Source: Serratia proteamaculans | GTDB taxonomy: Bacteria; Pseudomonadota; Gammaproteobacteria; Enterobacterales; Enterobacteriaceae | Reading direction: 5' to 3' | Assembly (NCBI RefSeq): GCF_008830365.1 | Contig: NZ_WBKI01000010.1 | Location: 36,647-100,646, forward strand | DNA: 64,000 nucleotides | Shown: one piece after another, positions 20,762-29,748 of the stretch | Numbering within the stretch: position 1 is the first letter of the stretch | How the letters are laid out: the number at the start of each line of letters is the position of its first letter | The notes under the pieces: model-generated | What the model was told of the DNA's origin: nothing | The model's database searches: none | Seen by the model: only the letters and a program-made list of their open reading frames with translations | Made by a program: the position numbers and the translations under genes

Positions 20762-22116
20762 AACATCTTAGTCTGCGGCTACGGCTGATCCTGATTTTCA
20801 GCCTGCTGGCGCTGTTGACCTGGTGCTCTGCCAGCCTGGTGGCGTGGATGATGACGCGTAACACCATCAACGAAGTGTTTGATACTCAACAGATGCTGTT
20901 TGCCAAACGGCTGGCGACCGTCAACCTGGGCGATCTGCTGGCTGATGAGAGCGTACGCAGCCTGCCGAAAACCAAAAAGCTGGTGCATCACGGCAAGCGT
21001 GGCGAGCAGGATGATGACGCGCTGGCGTTCGCCATCTTCGATCGCGATGGCAAGATGCTGCTCAACGACGGGGAAAATGGCGCGGATTTCCGCTTTGACG
21101 GCGATCGTGAAGGTTTCACCGATGGTGAACGCAAAGGCGATGACGACAGTTGGCGCTTACTGTGGCTGACCAGCCCGGATGGCCGCTATCGTATCGTGGT
21201 AGGGCAAGAGTGGGACTATCGCCGGGATATGGCATTGGGCATGGTGACCGGGCAACTGGTGCCGTGGTTGGTGACGCTGCCGATCCTGATGCTGCTGATT
21301 GCGCTGATGGTGGGGCGTGAGCTGCGGCCACTGCGAAGTGTTGCAGCAGGATTGCGCCAGCGCGCACCGGACGATGCCACGCCATTGGACGCGCGTCAGG
21401 TACCGACCGAAGTCCGGCCGCTGGTCGATGCGCTTAACGCACTGTTTACTCGTATCAATGCGTTGCTGGTGCGTGAACGGCGCTTTACGTCTGATGCAGC
21501 CCATGAGCTGCGCAGTCCGTTGGCGGCGCTGCGGGTACAGACAGAGGTGGTACAGTTGGCCGGTGATGACGAGCCGATGCGTGAGCATGCGTTGGGCAAT
21601 CTGACGGTGGGTATTGATCGTGCCACCCGGCTGGTGGATCAACTGCTGACGCTATCGCGGCTGGACTCCCTGTCTGACCGGGCTGAGCTGGAAGCGGTCG
21701 ACTGGGGCCAACTGGTGCCGATGACGCTGGCAGAGCAGGATCGCCATGCTCATGCTGCCGGCGTCACCCTGCGTTACGAACAACAGGGCTCGCCACCGCC
21801 CCTACAGGGGCAAACGCTCCTGCTGTCGCTGCTGGTGCGCAATCTGCTGGATAATGCGGTGCGGTATACTCCAGCGGGCGGCATCGTCACTGTGAGGCTG
21901 ACAGAGCGCCTGCTGACGGTCGAGGATAATGGTCCTGGGGTAACGGTGGAACATCTGGCGCGGTTGGGGGAACGTTTTTATCGTCCGCCAGGCCAGGAAC
22001 AAACCGGCAGCGGGTTGGGGTTGTCGATTGTGCAGCGTATTGCTGGCTTACACGGATTACGCGTTAGCTTTGCCAACCGGTCAGAAGGGGGATTTGTTGC
22101 TCAGGTGATGCTGTAG
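20758..22116 (+). CDS. qseC: Sensor histidine kinase, QseC-like
   Basis: Inner-membrane sensor kinase partnering the regulator encoded just before it. The 452-residue protein has two membrane helices (near residues 9-31 and 168-187) enclosing a periplasmic sensor domain with QseC-like segments ([35 protein letters not shown]). It then has a short HAMP-like linker, the phospho-acceptor His249 in [13 protein letters not shown], and the ATPase domain with N, G1 and G2 boxes ([27 protein letters not shown]). Translation starts at GTG overlapping the qseB stop. QseC responds to autoinducer-3/catecholamines in E. coli; the signal here is unproven. Confidence 0.85.
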   Translation: MKHLSLRLRLILIFSLLALLTWCSASLVAWMMTRNTINEVFDTQQMLFAKRLATVNLGDLLADESVRSLPKTKKLVHHGKRGEQDDDALAFAIFDRDGKMLLNDGENGADFRFDGDREGFTDGERKGDDDSWRLLWLTSPDGRYRIVVGQEWDYRRDMALGMVTGQLVPWLVTLPILMLLIALMVGRELRPLRSVAAGLRQRAPDDATPLDARQVPTEVRPLVDALNALFTRINALLVRERRFTSDAAHELRSPLAALRVQTEVVQLAGDDEPMREHALGNLTVGIDRATRLVDQLLTLSRLDSLSDRAELEAVDWGQLVPMTLAEQDRHAHAAGVTLRYEQQGSPPPLQGQTLLLSLLVRNLLDNAVRYTPAGGIVTVRLTERLLTVEDNGPGVTVEHLARLGERFYRPPGQEQTGSGLGLSIVQRIAGLHGLRVSFANRSEGGFVAQVML

Positions 22117-22136
22117 GGGCGCTGCATATTGCGCCC
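22117..22136. terminator. Hairpin between convergent qseC and folK
   Basis: A 6-bp stem GGGCGC/GCGCCC with an 8-nt loop begins at the qseC stop. There is no strong T-run; a short TTTTG follows at 22144. Likely a shared 3'-end hairpin. Confidence 0.45.
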
Positions 22137-22139
22137 GAC

Positions 22140-22640
22140 TCAGGTTTTGTGCTTGGGTTTGTGCCAGAGTTCCATGCCATTTTGTGGCACGCGTTTCAGG
22201 CAACTGGCCAGTGATTCGCCATCGGGGAAGATTAACTCGGGGGCGATTTCTGCCAACGGGTAGAGCATGAACTCACGCTCTTTCAGGCCGTAGTGCGGCA
22301 CCGTCAGGCGGTCGGTATGAATGACCTGCTCACCATACAGCATGATATCCAGATCCAGAGTCCGTGGGCCCCAGCGCTCATCTTTGCGCACGCGGCCCTG
22401 ATTGCGTTCTATCGCTTGGGTGTGATCGAGCAACTGTTCTGCGGGTAGCAATGTATCCAGTGCCACCACCGCATTGAGATAGTCCGGCTGGTTCTGTGGG
22501 CCCAGCGGCTTGGTACGGTAAAACGAAGAACAAACGATCAACCGGCTGCGTGGGAGATGCTCCAACGCTTCCAGTGCGGCTTTCATCTGTTGTAGCGGGT
22601 GCGCCAGGTTGCTACCCAGCGCGATATAAACGCGGATCAT
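22140..22640 (-). CDS. folK: HPPK, 6-hydroxymethyl-dihydropterin pyrophosphokinase
   Basis: Folate pathway enzyme that pyrophosphorylates 6-hydroxymethyl-7,8-dihydropterin before the sulfonamide-sensitive step. The 166-residue protein shows the family signature RWGPRTLDLDIMLYG, in which two Asp residues bind the Mg ions, and the pterin-binding segment near the N-terminus (IALGSNL). Its ATG overlaps the pcnB stop by one base (TAATG), as in the E. coli pcnB-folK operon, so it is probably translated by coupling. Confidence 0.96.
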   Translation of the reverse strand: MIRVYIALGSNLAHPLQQMKAALEALEHLPRSRLIVCSSFYRTKPLGPQNQPDYLNAVVALDTLLPAEQLLDHTQAIERNQGRVRKDERWGPRTLDLDIMLYGEQVIHTDRLTVPHYGLKEREFMLYPLAEIAPELIFPDGESLASCLKRVPQNGMELWHKPKHKT

Positions 22641-24190
22641 TATTCCCCTTCTTTACGCGGCGTCCGGCGGCGAGGGCGGCGTTGACGCGCGCGGCGCGGT
22701 GCCGGATCGTCACCCAAAGTACTCAACATGGTTTTCTGGCGTGCCGGTGTGGCTTCCTGGAACTCGCCCCACCATTCGGCCAGACGCAGCATTTCCTGGT
22801 TTTCTTCCACTTCGGCACGCAGCGCCAGCAGATCGTAAGCGGCGCGGAATTTCGGGTGTTCCATCAGCTTGTGCGCGCGCTTGCCCTGACGACGGGACAG
22901 GCGAAGCTGCAACTGCCAGATATCGCGAACCAGCGTGGTGATGCGTTTCGGGATGGCCAGCGAACGACACTGCTCGTCCAACACGTCATTCATCGCCAGC
23001 GCGAAGGCGTCGTAGTACGCCAGTCCGCTCTCCTGCGCCAGTTTTTGCGCATGTTCCAGCAGCGGGTACCAAAGCATAGCAGCAAACAGGAACGCCGGGT
23101 TGACGCGCATGTCGTTCTGCAGGCGGTAGTCGGTGTTCTTCAGCACCTGCGCCAGAATACGCTCCATCGGCGTGTCCTGGGTCGGCGTGAAGTGACGTGA
23201 AATCTGTGGGAACAGCGGCTGGAACAACTGATATTCACATAGCTTCAGATAGGTCGGATAACCGTAGCCTGCCTGCAGCAGCTTGAGAGACTCTTCAAAC
23301 AGACGTGCCGGCGGGATCTCATGCAGCAAGGATGCCAGGCGCGGGATCGGCTCGGCAGTTTCGTCACTGATGGTCATGTCCAGCTTGGCGGCAAAGCGCA
23401 CTGCGCGCAGCATGCGCACCGGATCTTCACGATAACGGGTTTCCGGATCGCCAATCAGGCGGATCACGCCCTGTTTAAGATCGCGCAGGCCGTTGACGTA
23501 ATCACGCAGAGTGAAGTCCGCCACGCCGTAATACAGGCTGTTGATGGTGAAGTCGCGGCGCTGGGCATCTTCTTCGATCGAACCGAAGATGTTGTCGCGC
23601 AGCAGCATGCCGTTTTGGGCCTGCTGGGAAGAATTTTTGTCAGATTCCGGCGTTTGCTGCTCGTGGTGACCACGGAAGGTGGCAACCTCGATAATTTCCG
23701 GCCCGAACATCACGTGTGCCAGGCGGAAGCGGCGGCCAACCAAACGGCAGTTGCGGAACAGCTTGCGTACTTGCTCCGGTGTTGCGTTGGTGGTGATGTC
23801 GAAATCTTTCGGTTTTTTGCCCAGCAACAGGTCACGTACGCCGCCACCGACCAGATAGGCCTCGAAGCCGGATTTATTCAGGCGATACAGTACCTTCAGC
23901 GCATTCTCACTGATGTCTTTACGTGAGATGGAATGCTGGTCGCGTGGGATCACGGTCATTGAACCGTTGCTCTCTGCGGCGGGAAAAGGTGAGCGTTTAC
24001 GCGGTGCAGGCCGGCGGGCAGGGCTTTCTCTGCCGCGATCGGCGGAACGTTGCTGCGGCGCGGCCGGCGGAGCCGCCACCACGCTTTCTTCGCGGACTAC
24101 GTTTTTATCGCTGACCGGCGCATCATCGCGCGGCTGCTTGTCATCGCGGATTAGCACCTTACGGCAGAAATTGGCTACTCGGGTAAAAAT
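22640..24190 (-). CDS. pcnB: Poly(A) polymerase I (AUU start)
   Basis: Adds 3' poly(A) tails that speed RNA decay and controls ColE1-type plasmid copy number. The 516-residue protein has the nucleotidyltransferase core [20 protein letters not shown], the DFTINSLYY and RFAAKL segments, and a basic Arg-rich C-terminus. The start is placed at ATT (24190): the frame from there reads [11 protein letters not shown] as in E. coli, where an inefficient AUU start is established, and a GAGGTG ribosome site lies 4 bases upstream. The next standard start is GTG at 24157, which has no clear ribosome site. It is about 50 residues longer than E. coli PcnB because of a Pro/Arg-rich N-terminal stretch. Confidence 0.93.
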   Translation of the reverse strand: MFTRVANFCRKVLIRDDKQPRDDAPVSDKNVVREESVVAAPPAAPQQRSADRGRESPARRPAPRKRSPFPAAESNGSMTVIPRDQHSISRKDISENALKVLYRLNKSGFEAYLVGGGVRDLLLGKKPKDFDITTNATPEQVRKLFRNCRLVGRRFRLAHVMFGPEIIEVATFRGHHEQQTPESDKNSSQQAQNGMLLRDNIFGSIEEDAQRRDFTINSLYYGVADFTLRDYVNGLRDLKQGVIRLIGDPETRYREDPVRMLRAVRFAAKLDMTISDETAEPIPRLASLLHEIPPARLFEESLKLLQAGYGYPTYLKLCEYQLFQPLFPQISRHFTPTQDTPMERILAQVLKNTDYRLQNDMRVNPAFLFAAMLWYPLLEHAQKLAQESGLAYYDAFALAMNDVLDEQCRSLAIPKRITTLVRDIWQLQLRLSRRQGKRAHKLMEHPKFRAAYDLLALRAEVEENQEMLRLAEWWGEFQEATPARQKTMLSTLGDDPAPRRARQRRPRRRTPRKEGE

Positions 24191-24251
24191 GGTACACCTC
24201 GATAGTGTCTGATAAAAATGGCGCTAACAAAAAATAGCGGCTAATCATAGC

Positions 24252-25163
24252 TCACCATGGCTCTTTTGAGAATGCCGATGTGTTTTCGTCCAGGGAAATA
24301 GCCTCCCGGCGCGGTACATCATCCAGCTTCCAGTGTGCGATTGCCCAGCTCAATAATAACGACAGGTCAAGATCTTGCCAGCTTTCCGGCAGCGGTTGGC
24401 GCAGAAATTTTAGCGCGGCCACCAGTATTGGGCGTGGATCGCCGTCGGGCAGAGCGGGTGCATGGTTTTGCTTCGACAGTTTGATACCGTTGGCGCCCAG
24501 CGCCAGCGGCAGATGCACATAGGCGGGCACCGGCGCCTGTAACTGATGGTACAGCGCTATCTGGCGCACCGTCGGTTCGATCAGGTCGGCACCACGAACG
24601 ATTTCGGTAATGCCCTGGAAATGGTCGTCCACCACCACCGCCAGGTTATAGGCGAACAGCCCATCACGTCGGCGAATGATAAAGTCTTCCTGTGCCAGCG
24701 CCCGGTCGGCCTGCAACTCGCCCTGCAGGCGGTCATGAAAGGCGTAAACCGGGGAGGACTGGCGCAAGCGAATGGCGGCACCTTGCGGGTCAAGATTCAA
24801 AGGGCGACAGTGGCCGTCATACAGGCCGCCTATCTGCTGAATACGGCTGCGGGTACAGTTGCAGAAATAGCTGAGCCCCTGCTGATGCAGCAGATCCAGA
24901 GCGGCGCGGTAGGCTTCATGACGTTGGGATTGATAGATGACCTGGCCGTCCCAGAGGAGACCATAGTGTTCCAGAGCGGATAAGATACGAGCGGCCGCAC
25001 CGGCGACTTCGCGCGGGGGATCGATATCTTCAATGCGAACCAGCCATTGCCCGCGTTGAGCACGAGCCTGGAGGTAGCTTCCCAGAGCGGCAATCAGCGA
25101 GCCGAAATGCAGATCCCCGGAAGGCGATGGGGCAAAGCGCCCCACATAATGTCTTTCTTGCAT
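24252..25163 (-). CDS. gluQ: Glutamyl-Q tRNA(Asp) synthetase
   Basis: Shortened paralogue of glutamyl-tRNA synthetase that attaches glutamate to the queuosine base of tRNA(Asp). The 303-residue protein has the class I motifs [15 protein letters not shown] (HIGH-like) and KLSKQNHA (KMSKS-like), the zinc-type CNCTRSRI segment, and no anticodon-binding domain. The ATG at 25163 is chosen for the family start near [10 protein letters not shown]; no clear ribosome site precedes it, fitting the low, dksA-coupled expression described in E. coli. It lies 71 bases downstream of dksA in the same direction. Confidence 0.95.
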   Translation of the reverse strand: MQERHYVGRFAPSPSGDLHFGSLIAALGSYLQARAQRGQWLVRIEDIDPPREVAGAAARILSALEHYGLLWDGQVIYQSQRHEAYRAALDLLHQQGLSYFCNCTRSRIQQIGGLYDGHCRPLNLDPQGAAIRLRQSSPVYAFHDRLQGELQADRALAQEDFIIRRRDGLFAYNLAVVVDDHFQGITEIVRGADLIEPTVRQIALYHQLQAPVPAYVHLPLALGANGIKLSKQNHAPALPDGDPRPILVAALKFLRQPLPESWQDLDLSLLLSWAIAHWKLDDVPRREAISLDENTSAFSKEPW

Positions 25164-25192
25164 ATCAGAGGGGAAACTTTCCCTTTTCTCTG

Positions 25193-25219
25193 TGCGGCGC
25201 ACGCAGAACGCACGCCGCA
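25193..25219 (-). other. Hairpin between dksA and gluQ
   Basis: Perfect 7-bp arms TGCGGCG and CGCCGCA with a 13-nt loop lie in the dksA-gluQ gap. In E. coli a terminator here limits gluQ read-through; this one has no T-run, so a true terminator is not shown. Confidence 0.4.
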
Positions 25220-25234
25220 GCGGTAACAACTGTA

Positions 25235-25690
25235 TTAGCCGGCCATCTGCTTTTCGCGGATTTCGGCCAGAGTCTTGCAGTCGATGCACAAATCGGCAGT
25301 CGGACGCGCTTCAAGGCGACGAATGCCAATCTCCACGCCACAAGAGTCGCAGTAGCCGAAATCTTCGTCTTCTACTTTCTTCAGCGTTTTCTCGATCTTT
25401 TTGATCAGTTTGCGTTCACGATCGCGGTTACGCAGTTCAAGACTGAACTCTTCTTCCTGAGTGGCACGGTCGGCCGGATCAGGGAAGTTAGCAGCCTCTT
25501 CCTGCATATGAGTTACCGTACGATCAACTTCATCCCTGAGCTGGTTACGCCATGCTTCAAGAATGCGCTTGAAATGCGACAACTGGGCGTCGTTCATGTA
25601 CTCTTCGCCCGGCTTCTCTTGGTACGGCTCCACCCCAGCGATGGCGAGAATGCTCAAGGACGAGGTTTTACGGGTTTGCCCTTCTTGCAT
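25235..25690 (-). CDS. dksA: RNA polymerase-binding transcription factor DksA
   Basis: Binds the RNA polymerase secondary channel and, with ppGpp, inhibits rRNA promoters and activates amino-acid promoters in the stringent response. The 151-residue protein has the long coiled coil with the [11 protein letters not shown] tip and a four-cysteine zinc finger (CDSC at 114-117 and CIDC at 135-138). It is near identical to E. coli DksA and has a strong AGGAGAAG ribosome site. Gene order sfsA-dksA-gluQ-pcnB-folK is conserved. Confidence 0.98.
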   Translation of the reverse strand: MQEGQTRKTSSLSILAIAGVEPYQEKPGEEYMNDAQLSHFKRILEAWRNQLRDEVDRTVTHMQEEAANFPDPADRATQEEEFSLELRNRDRERKLIKKIEKTLKKVEDEDFGYCDSCGVEIGIRRLEARPTADLCIDCKTLAEIREKQMAG

Positions 25691-25873
25691 GTTGCTTCTC
25701 CTACATACACACGCACTATCGAATCCCCAATGTGGGGGAAAAACAGGCCGCTATAAATAACAGATGGGAGGTAGGTTGGCAATTATTCCTGTCGCCTGCT
25801 TGACAATGGTGTGAAGGAAGGCGTATTTGGCGACGCGTTAACCGGTTGTCGAATTATTTGTACCCGGTCAGCG

Positions 25874-26581
25874 CTAATCGATAAAAAACGGTAACTTATC
25901 GCAGAGATATATACCGTCAGGTGATAATTTAGCCCCATAACAAACCACTTCTACACCCAACTGCTGAACCTGTGCCAACAGTGTCGCATAACGCTCATCT
26001 ATATGATGTGCCGGTGCGACCTGCTCAATACCGCTATGTAACACAGCAAAGAACAATACCGCCCGTTGCCCGCTTTCAACCACGCTTAGCAACTCACGTA
26101 AGTGCTTCTGTCCTCTGAGCGTTACTGCATCAGGGAAGTAACCACGTTGTTGTTGCAATAATGTGACTGACTTAACTTCAATATAGCAGTTAGCTCGGTT
26201 TTCTGCCTGTAATAACAAATCGATACGACTGTTCTCACTGCCGTATTTTACTTCGCTGCTGATTTTACTGTAACCGGATAATTCATTGATTAGATTCTGT
26301 TCGATTGCCTCGCGTACCAACCCATTGGCGCGCAGGGTGTTCACGCAGATCCAGTCCCCCTGTTGGGTATGGGTCAGTTCCCAACTGTGGGCGTATTTGC
26401 GCTTGGAATTATCCGAAGTGGAGTACCAAAGGGTATCGCCGGGCGTGGCACAGCCGGTCATGGCACCGGTATTGGCGCAGTGCAGGGTGAAGGTTTCCCC
26501 TTCCGGGGTGACGACGTCCGCCAGAAAGCGTTTGTAACGTTTAATCAGCGTGGCGTGGCGCAGCGGTGGCGTAAAAATCAT
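25874..26581 (-). CDS. sfsA: Sugar fermentation stimulation protein homologue
   Basis: SfsA was named for restoring maltose fermentation in E. coli cya/crp* strains; a DNA-binding or nuclease-like activity has been proposed but the role is unsettled. The 235-residue protein has the family segments [13 protein letters not shown], the restriction-nuclease-like RIDLLLQ...[10 protein letters not shown] core, and [16 protein letters not shown]. The start at 26581 is preferred to 26608 because it matches MxFxPPL of E. coli, follows AGGA, and overlaps the thpR stop by 4 bases (ATGA), indicating coupling. Confidence 0.94.
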   Translation of the reverse strand: MIFTPPLRHATLIKRYKRFLADVVTPEGETFTLHCANTGAMTGCATPGDTLWYSTSDNSKRKYAHSWELTHTQQGDWICVNTLRANGLVREAIEQNLINELSGYSKISSEVKYGSENSRIDLLLQAENRANCYIEVKSVTLLQQQRGYFPDAVTLRGQKHLRELLSVVESGQRAVLFFAVLHSGIEQVAPAHHIDERYATLLAQVQQLGVEVVCYGAKLSPDGIYLCDKLPFFID

Positions 26582-27123
26582 CGGGTGTCCTGATGGGTTA
26601 AAGACCATTGATCAAGCATTTGATAACGCGTACGGCCGTTTTCAAACACTGACTGGTACAGGGCGAATTCGTCGGCGCTGAAATTCCAGCCCGGGGTGGC
26701 GGGCGGCACGGCGACCGGTTGCGTCGCCGATCGCAGCAGAGTGATATGCGGATGAAACGGCATCGGGCTCTGATAACAGCCGCTGCGAGCCGCCTGCGAT
26801 CGTAACAGCTCCGCCAACTGCAACAGCCCACGCGGGGCACGTCGGGTGCCGAGCCAAACCACGCCGGGACGCGGCCAGTGCCCCAGGTCATCCAGCACCA
26901 TGCTGAAACCGGGCTGGCTAATACGGCCCGCCAACTTTTTCTTCAGCGCGCTCTCTTTTTGCGCCGAGACGTCGCCGAGAAAGGCCAGCGTCAGGTGCAA
27001 ATTGGCTGCCGCGACCGGCCGACCGACTTCCGGCGCAAAGGCTTCGGCACGCCAGCGGATCACCTGTTGCTGCAGTGCATCAGGCAAGGTCAGGGCGAAA
27101 AACAGGCGGCGCGAACTGGACAT
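26578..27123 (-). CDS. thpR: RNA 2',3'-cyclic phosphodiesterase (2H family)
   Basis: Member of the LigT/2H phosphoesterase family; the E. coli protein hydrolyses 2',3'-cyclic phosphate RNA ends and was first known as a 2'-5' RNA ligase. The 181-residue protein has both catalytic HxTx motifs, HLTLAFLG and HITLLR. It begins right before the divergent hrpB, and its stop overlaps sfsA. No good ribosome site precedes the ATG. Confidence 0.92.
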   Translation of the reverse strand: MSSSRRLFFALTLPDALQQQVIRWRAEAFAPEVGRPVAAANLHLTLAFLGDVSAQKESALKKKLAGRISQPGFSMVLDDLGHWPRPGVVWLGTRRAPRGLLQLAELLRSQAARSGCYQSPMPFHPHITLLRSATQPVAVPPATPGWNFSADEFALYQSVFENGRTRYQMLDQWSLTHQDTR

Positions 27124-27210
27124 GGGGCCCCGGCAAGTGGCAAGTGAAGGAAACGCAGACTCTAATGCTACAATGTGCGCCGTCCAATGTTAACCACTAC
27201 GGAGAGTTCT

Positions 27211-29649
27211 GTGTCTTCACTGCCCGTCAGCGCGGTTCTTGATGAATTGCTCACTGCGCTGCAATCCGCCCCGCAGGTGCTGCTGCATGCGCCGACCGGT
27301 GCCGGTAAATCGACCTGGCTGCCGCTGCAGATCCTGGCTAAAGCCGGGCTGCCGGGCCGCATCATTATGCTCGAACCGCGGCGGCTGGCGGCGAAAAACG
27401 TGGCGTACCGGCTGGCGCAGCAGTTAGGCGAAGAACCTGGCCAGACCGTGGGTTACCGCATGCGCGCCGAAAGCAAAACGGGGCCAAATACCCGGCTGGA
27501 AGTGGTGACCGAAGGCATTCTCACCCGCATGCTGCAGCAGGACGCCGAGTTACAGGGCGTCTCGTTGGTGATCCTCGATGAATTCCATGAGCGTAGCCTG
27601 CAGGCAGATCTGGCATTGGCGCTGCTGCTGGATGTGCAGCAGGGGCTGCGTGACGATCTAAAACTGTTGATCATGTCGGCGACGCTGGATAACGCCCGCC
27701 TGTCGCAGTTGCTGCCACAGGCACCGGCGGTGGTGTCCGCCGGGCGCAGCTTCCCTGTCGATCGCCAGTATCAACCCCTGGCCAGCCATCAGCGGCTGGA
27801 GGACGGCGTGGCCGCGGCGGTTAAGCGCCTGCTGTCGGAACAGACGGGATCGCTGCTGCTGTTCCTGCCGGGCGTTGCAGAAATCAATCGGGTGCTGGAG
27901 CGCTTGAACGGCGAAGTGGCTGCCGATACCGAGCTGTGCCCGCTGTACGGAGCCTTGCCGTTGGTGCAGCAGCAGAAAGCGATTCAACCGGCTCCGGCCG
28001 GGCGGCGTAAAGTAGTGCTGGCGACCAACATCGCCGAAACCAGTTTGACCATCGAAGGCATCCGGCTGGTGGTCGACAGCGGCCTGGAGCGGGTGGCGCG
28101 TTATGACGTGCGTAATGGCCTGACGCGGCTGGTAACACAACGTATCAGCCAGGCGTCAATGATCCAGCGCGCCGGTCGTGCCGGACGTCTGGAGCCGGGT
28201 ATCTGCTGGCATCTGTTTGCCAAAGAGCAGGCAGAGCGGGCGGCAGATCACGCCGAACCGGAAATTCTGCAAAGCGATCTCGCCGGTTTCTGGCTGGAGT
28301 TGCTGCAATGGGGCTGCCATGATGTCGGGCAACTGACCTGGATCGATCGGCCACCGGAAACGGCGTTGGCGGCAGCCCGGCGGCTGTTGCAACGGCTGGG
28401 TGCCACCGATGACGGCGATAAACTCACCTCGCGCGGTCGGCAGATGGCCAAATTGGGCTGTGAGCCACGGCTGGCAGCGATGCTGACCCACGGCGCAGAG
28501 CACGGGGCTGATGGGCTGGCGACGGCCGCCGCATTGGCGGCGTTACTGGAAGAGCCACCGCGCAGCGGACAAATGGATATCGGCTACTGGCTGAGCCGCC
28601 CACAGCCGAACTGGCAACGCCGGGCGACTCAGCTTGCCCGCCGCCTGCAGGTGAAAAGCGGGCAGGTTGATGTTGAGATGGCACCGCACCTGCTGGCGTT
28701 GGCATTTACTGACCGTATCGCCCAACGGCGTGGGCAGGATGGCCGTTACCTGCTGGCTAACGGCATGGGGGCGGCGATGAATCAGGATGAGGCGTTATCG
28801 CGAGCGCCCTGGCTGATTGTCCCCAGCCTGCTGCAGGGGCATAACAGCCCCGATGCCCGTATTCTGCTGGCACTGCCGGTGGAGATTGAAGCGCTGGCAG
28901 CGCAGTTACCGGCGATCGTTTCCCAGCAAACCGCCGTGGAATGGGATGAAGAAAAAGGCACGCTGCGCGCCTGGAAGCGCCAGCAGATTGGTCGTTTGAC
29001 GCTGCGTGCCCAGCCGCTGGCCAAGCCGGGGGCCGAAGAGCTGCAACAGGCGCTGCTTAACTGGGTGCGTACCCAGGGTGTGGCGGTGCTTAACTGGGAT
29101 ACCGCCGCCGAACAGTTGCGCCTGCGTTTGCAGTGCGCGCAGAACTGGTTGCCGGAGGCTGACTGGCCACCGGTCGACGATGACTCGTTACTGGTATCGC
29201 TGGAGCAATGGCTGTTGCCGTCGCTGAGTGGCGTGCGTGACATGCGTGGGCTGAAACAGGTGAATATCGCCGATGCCCTGGCGCGGTTGTTGAACTGGCA
29301 GCAAAAGCAGCGGCTGGATAATGCGCTACCCACTCATTACACTGTGCCGACCGGCAGCCGATTGCCGATTCGCTATGATGCCGGCAAACCGCCGGCGCTG
29401 GCGGTGCGTTTACAGGAAGTGTTCGGTGAACAGCGCAGCCCGATGCTGGCCGAGGGTCGCATCCCGGTGGTGCTTGAGTTACTCTCACCGGCGCACCGGC
29501 CGTTGCAAATCACTGGCGATCTGGCAGCGTTCTGGCAGGGCGCTTATCGGGAAGTGCAAAAAGAGATGAAAGGGCGTTACCCGAAGCACGTGTGGCCGGA
29601 CGACCCGGCGAATACTGCCCCCACGCGGCGCACGAAAAAATATCAGTAA
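27211..29649 (+). CDS. hrpB: ATP-dependent RNA helicase HrpB
   Basis: DEAH-box helicase of bacterial HrpB type; its physiological RNA target is not established. The 812-residue protein has motif I GAGKST, motif II DEFHERS (DEXH type), SAT, and motif VI QRAGRAGR, then the HA2-like and C-terminal domains ending in PTRRTKKYQ. The start is set at GTG 27211, 5 bases after GGAGAG, which gives the E. coli-like N-terminus SSLPVSAVLDELL; an in-frame ATG at 27175 lacks homology. It is divergent from thpR. Confidence 0.95.
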   Translation: MSSLPVSAVLDELLTALQSAPQVLLHAPTGAGKSTWLPLQILAKAGLPGRIIMLEPRRLAAKNVAYRLAQQLGEEPGQTVGYRMRAESKTGPNTRLEVVTEGILTRMLQQDAELQGVSLVILDEFHERSLQADLALALLLDVQQGLRDDLKLLIMSATLDNARLSQLLPQAPAVVSAGRSFPVDRQYQPLASHQRLEDGVAAAVKRLLSEQTGSLLLFLPGVAEINRVLERLNGEVAADTELCPLYGALPLVQQQKAIQPAPAGRRKVVLATNIAETSLTIEGIRLVVDSGLERVARYDVRNGLTRLVTQRISQASMIQRAGRAGRLEPGICWHLFAKEQAERAADHAEPEILQSDLAGFWLELLQWGCHDVGQLTWIDRPPETALAAARRLLQRLGATDDGDKLTSRGRQMAKLGCEPRLAAMLTHGAEHGADGLATAAALAALLEEPPRSGQMDIGYWLSRPQPNWQRRATQLARRLQVKSGQVDVEMAPHLLALAFTDRIAQRRGQDGRYLLANGMGAAMNQDEALSRAPWLIVPSLLQGHNSPDARILLALPVEIEALAAQLPAIVSQQTAVEWDEEKGTLRAWKRQQIGRLTLRAQPLAKPGAEELQQALLNWVRTQGVAVLNWDTAAEQLRLRLQCAQNWLPEADWPPVDDDSLLVSLEQWLLPSLSGVRDMRGLKQVNIADALARLLNWQQKQRLDNALPTHYTVPTGSRLPIRYDAGKPPALAVRLQEVFGEQRSPMLAEGRIPVVLELLSPAHRPLQITGDLAAFWQGAYREVQKEMKGRYPKHVWPDDPANTAPTRRTKKYQ

Positions 29650-29748
29650 ACGAATTCAGATGTTTCTTCTGTTCAGCGGCCTGACGGCGCGACAGATTAA
29701 GCGACTTATAATGGCCGGCAGTGCCGCCAAGTCTGGAGAGCAACAGCA

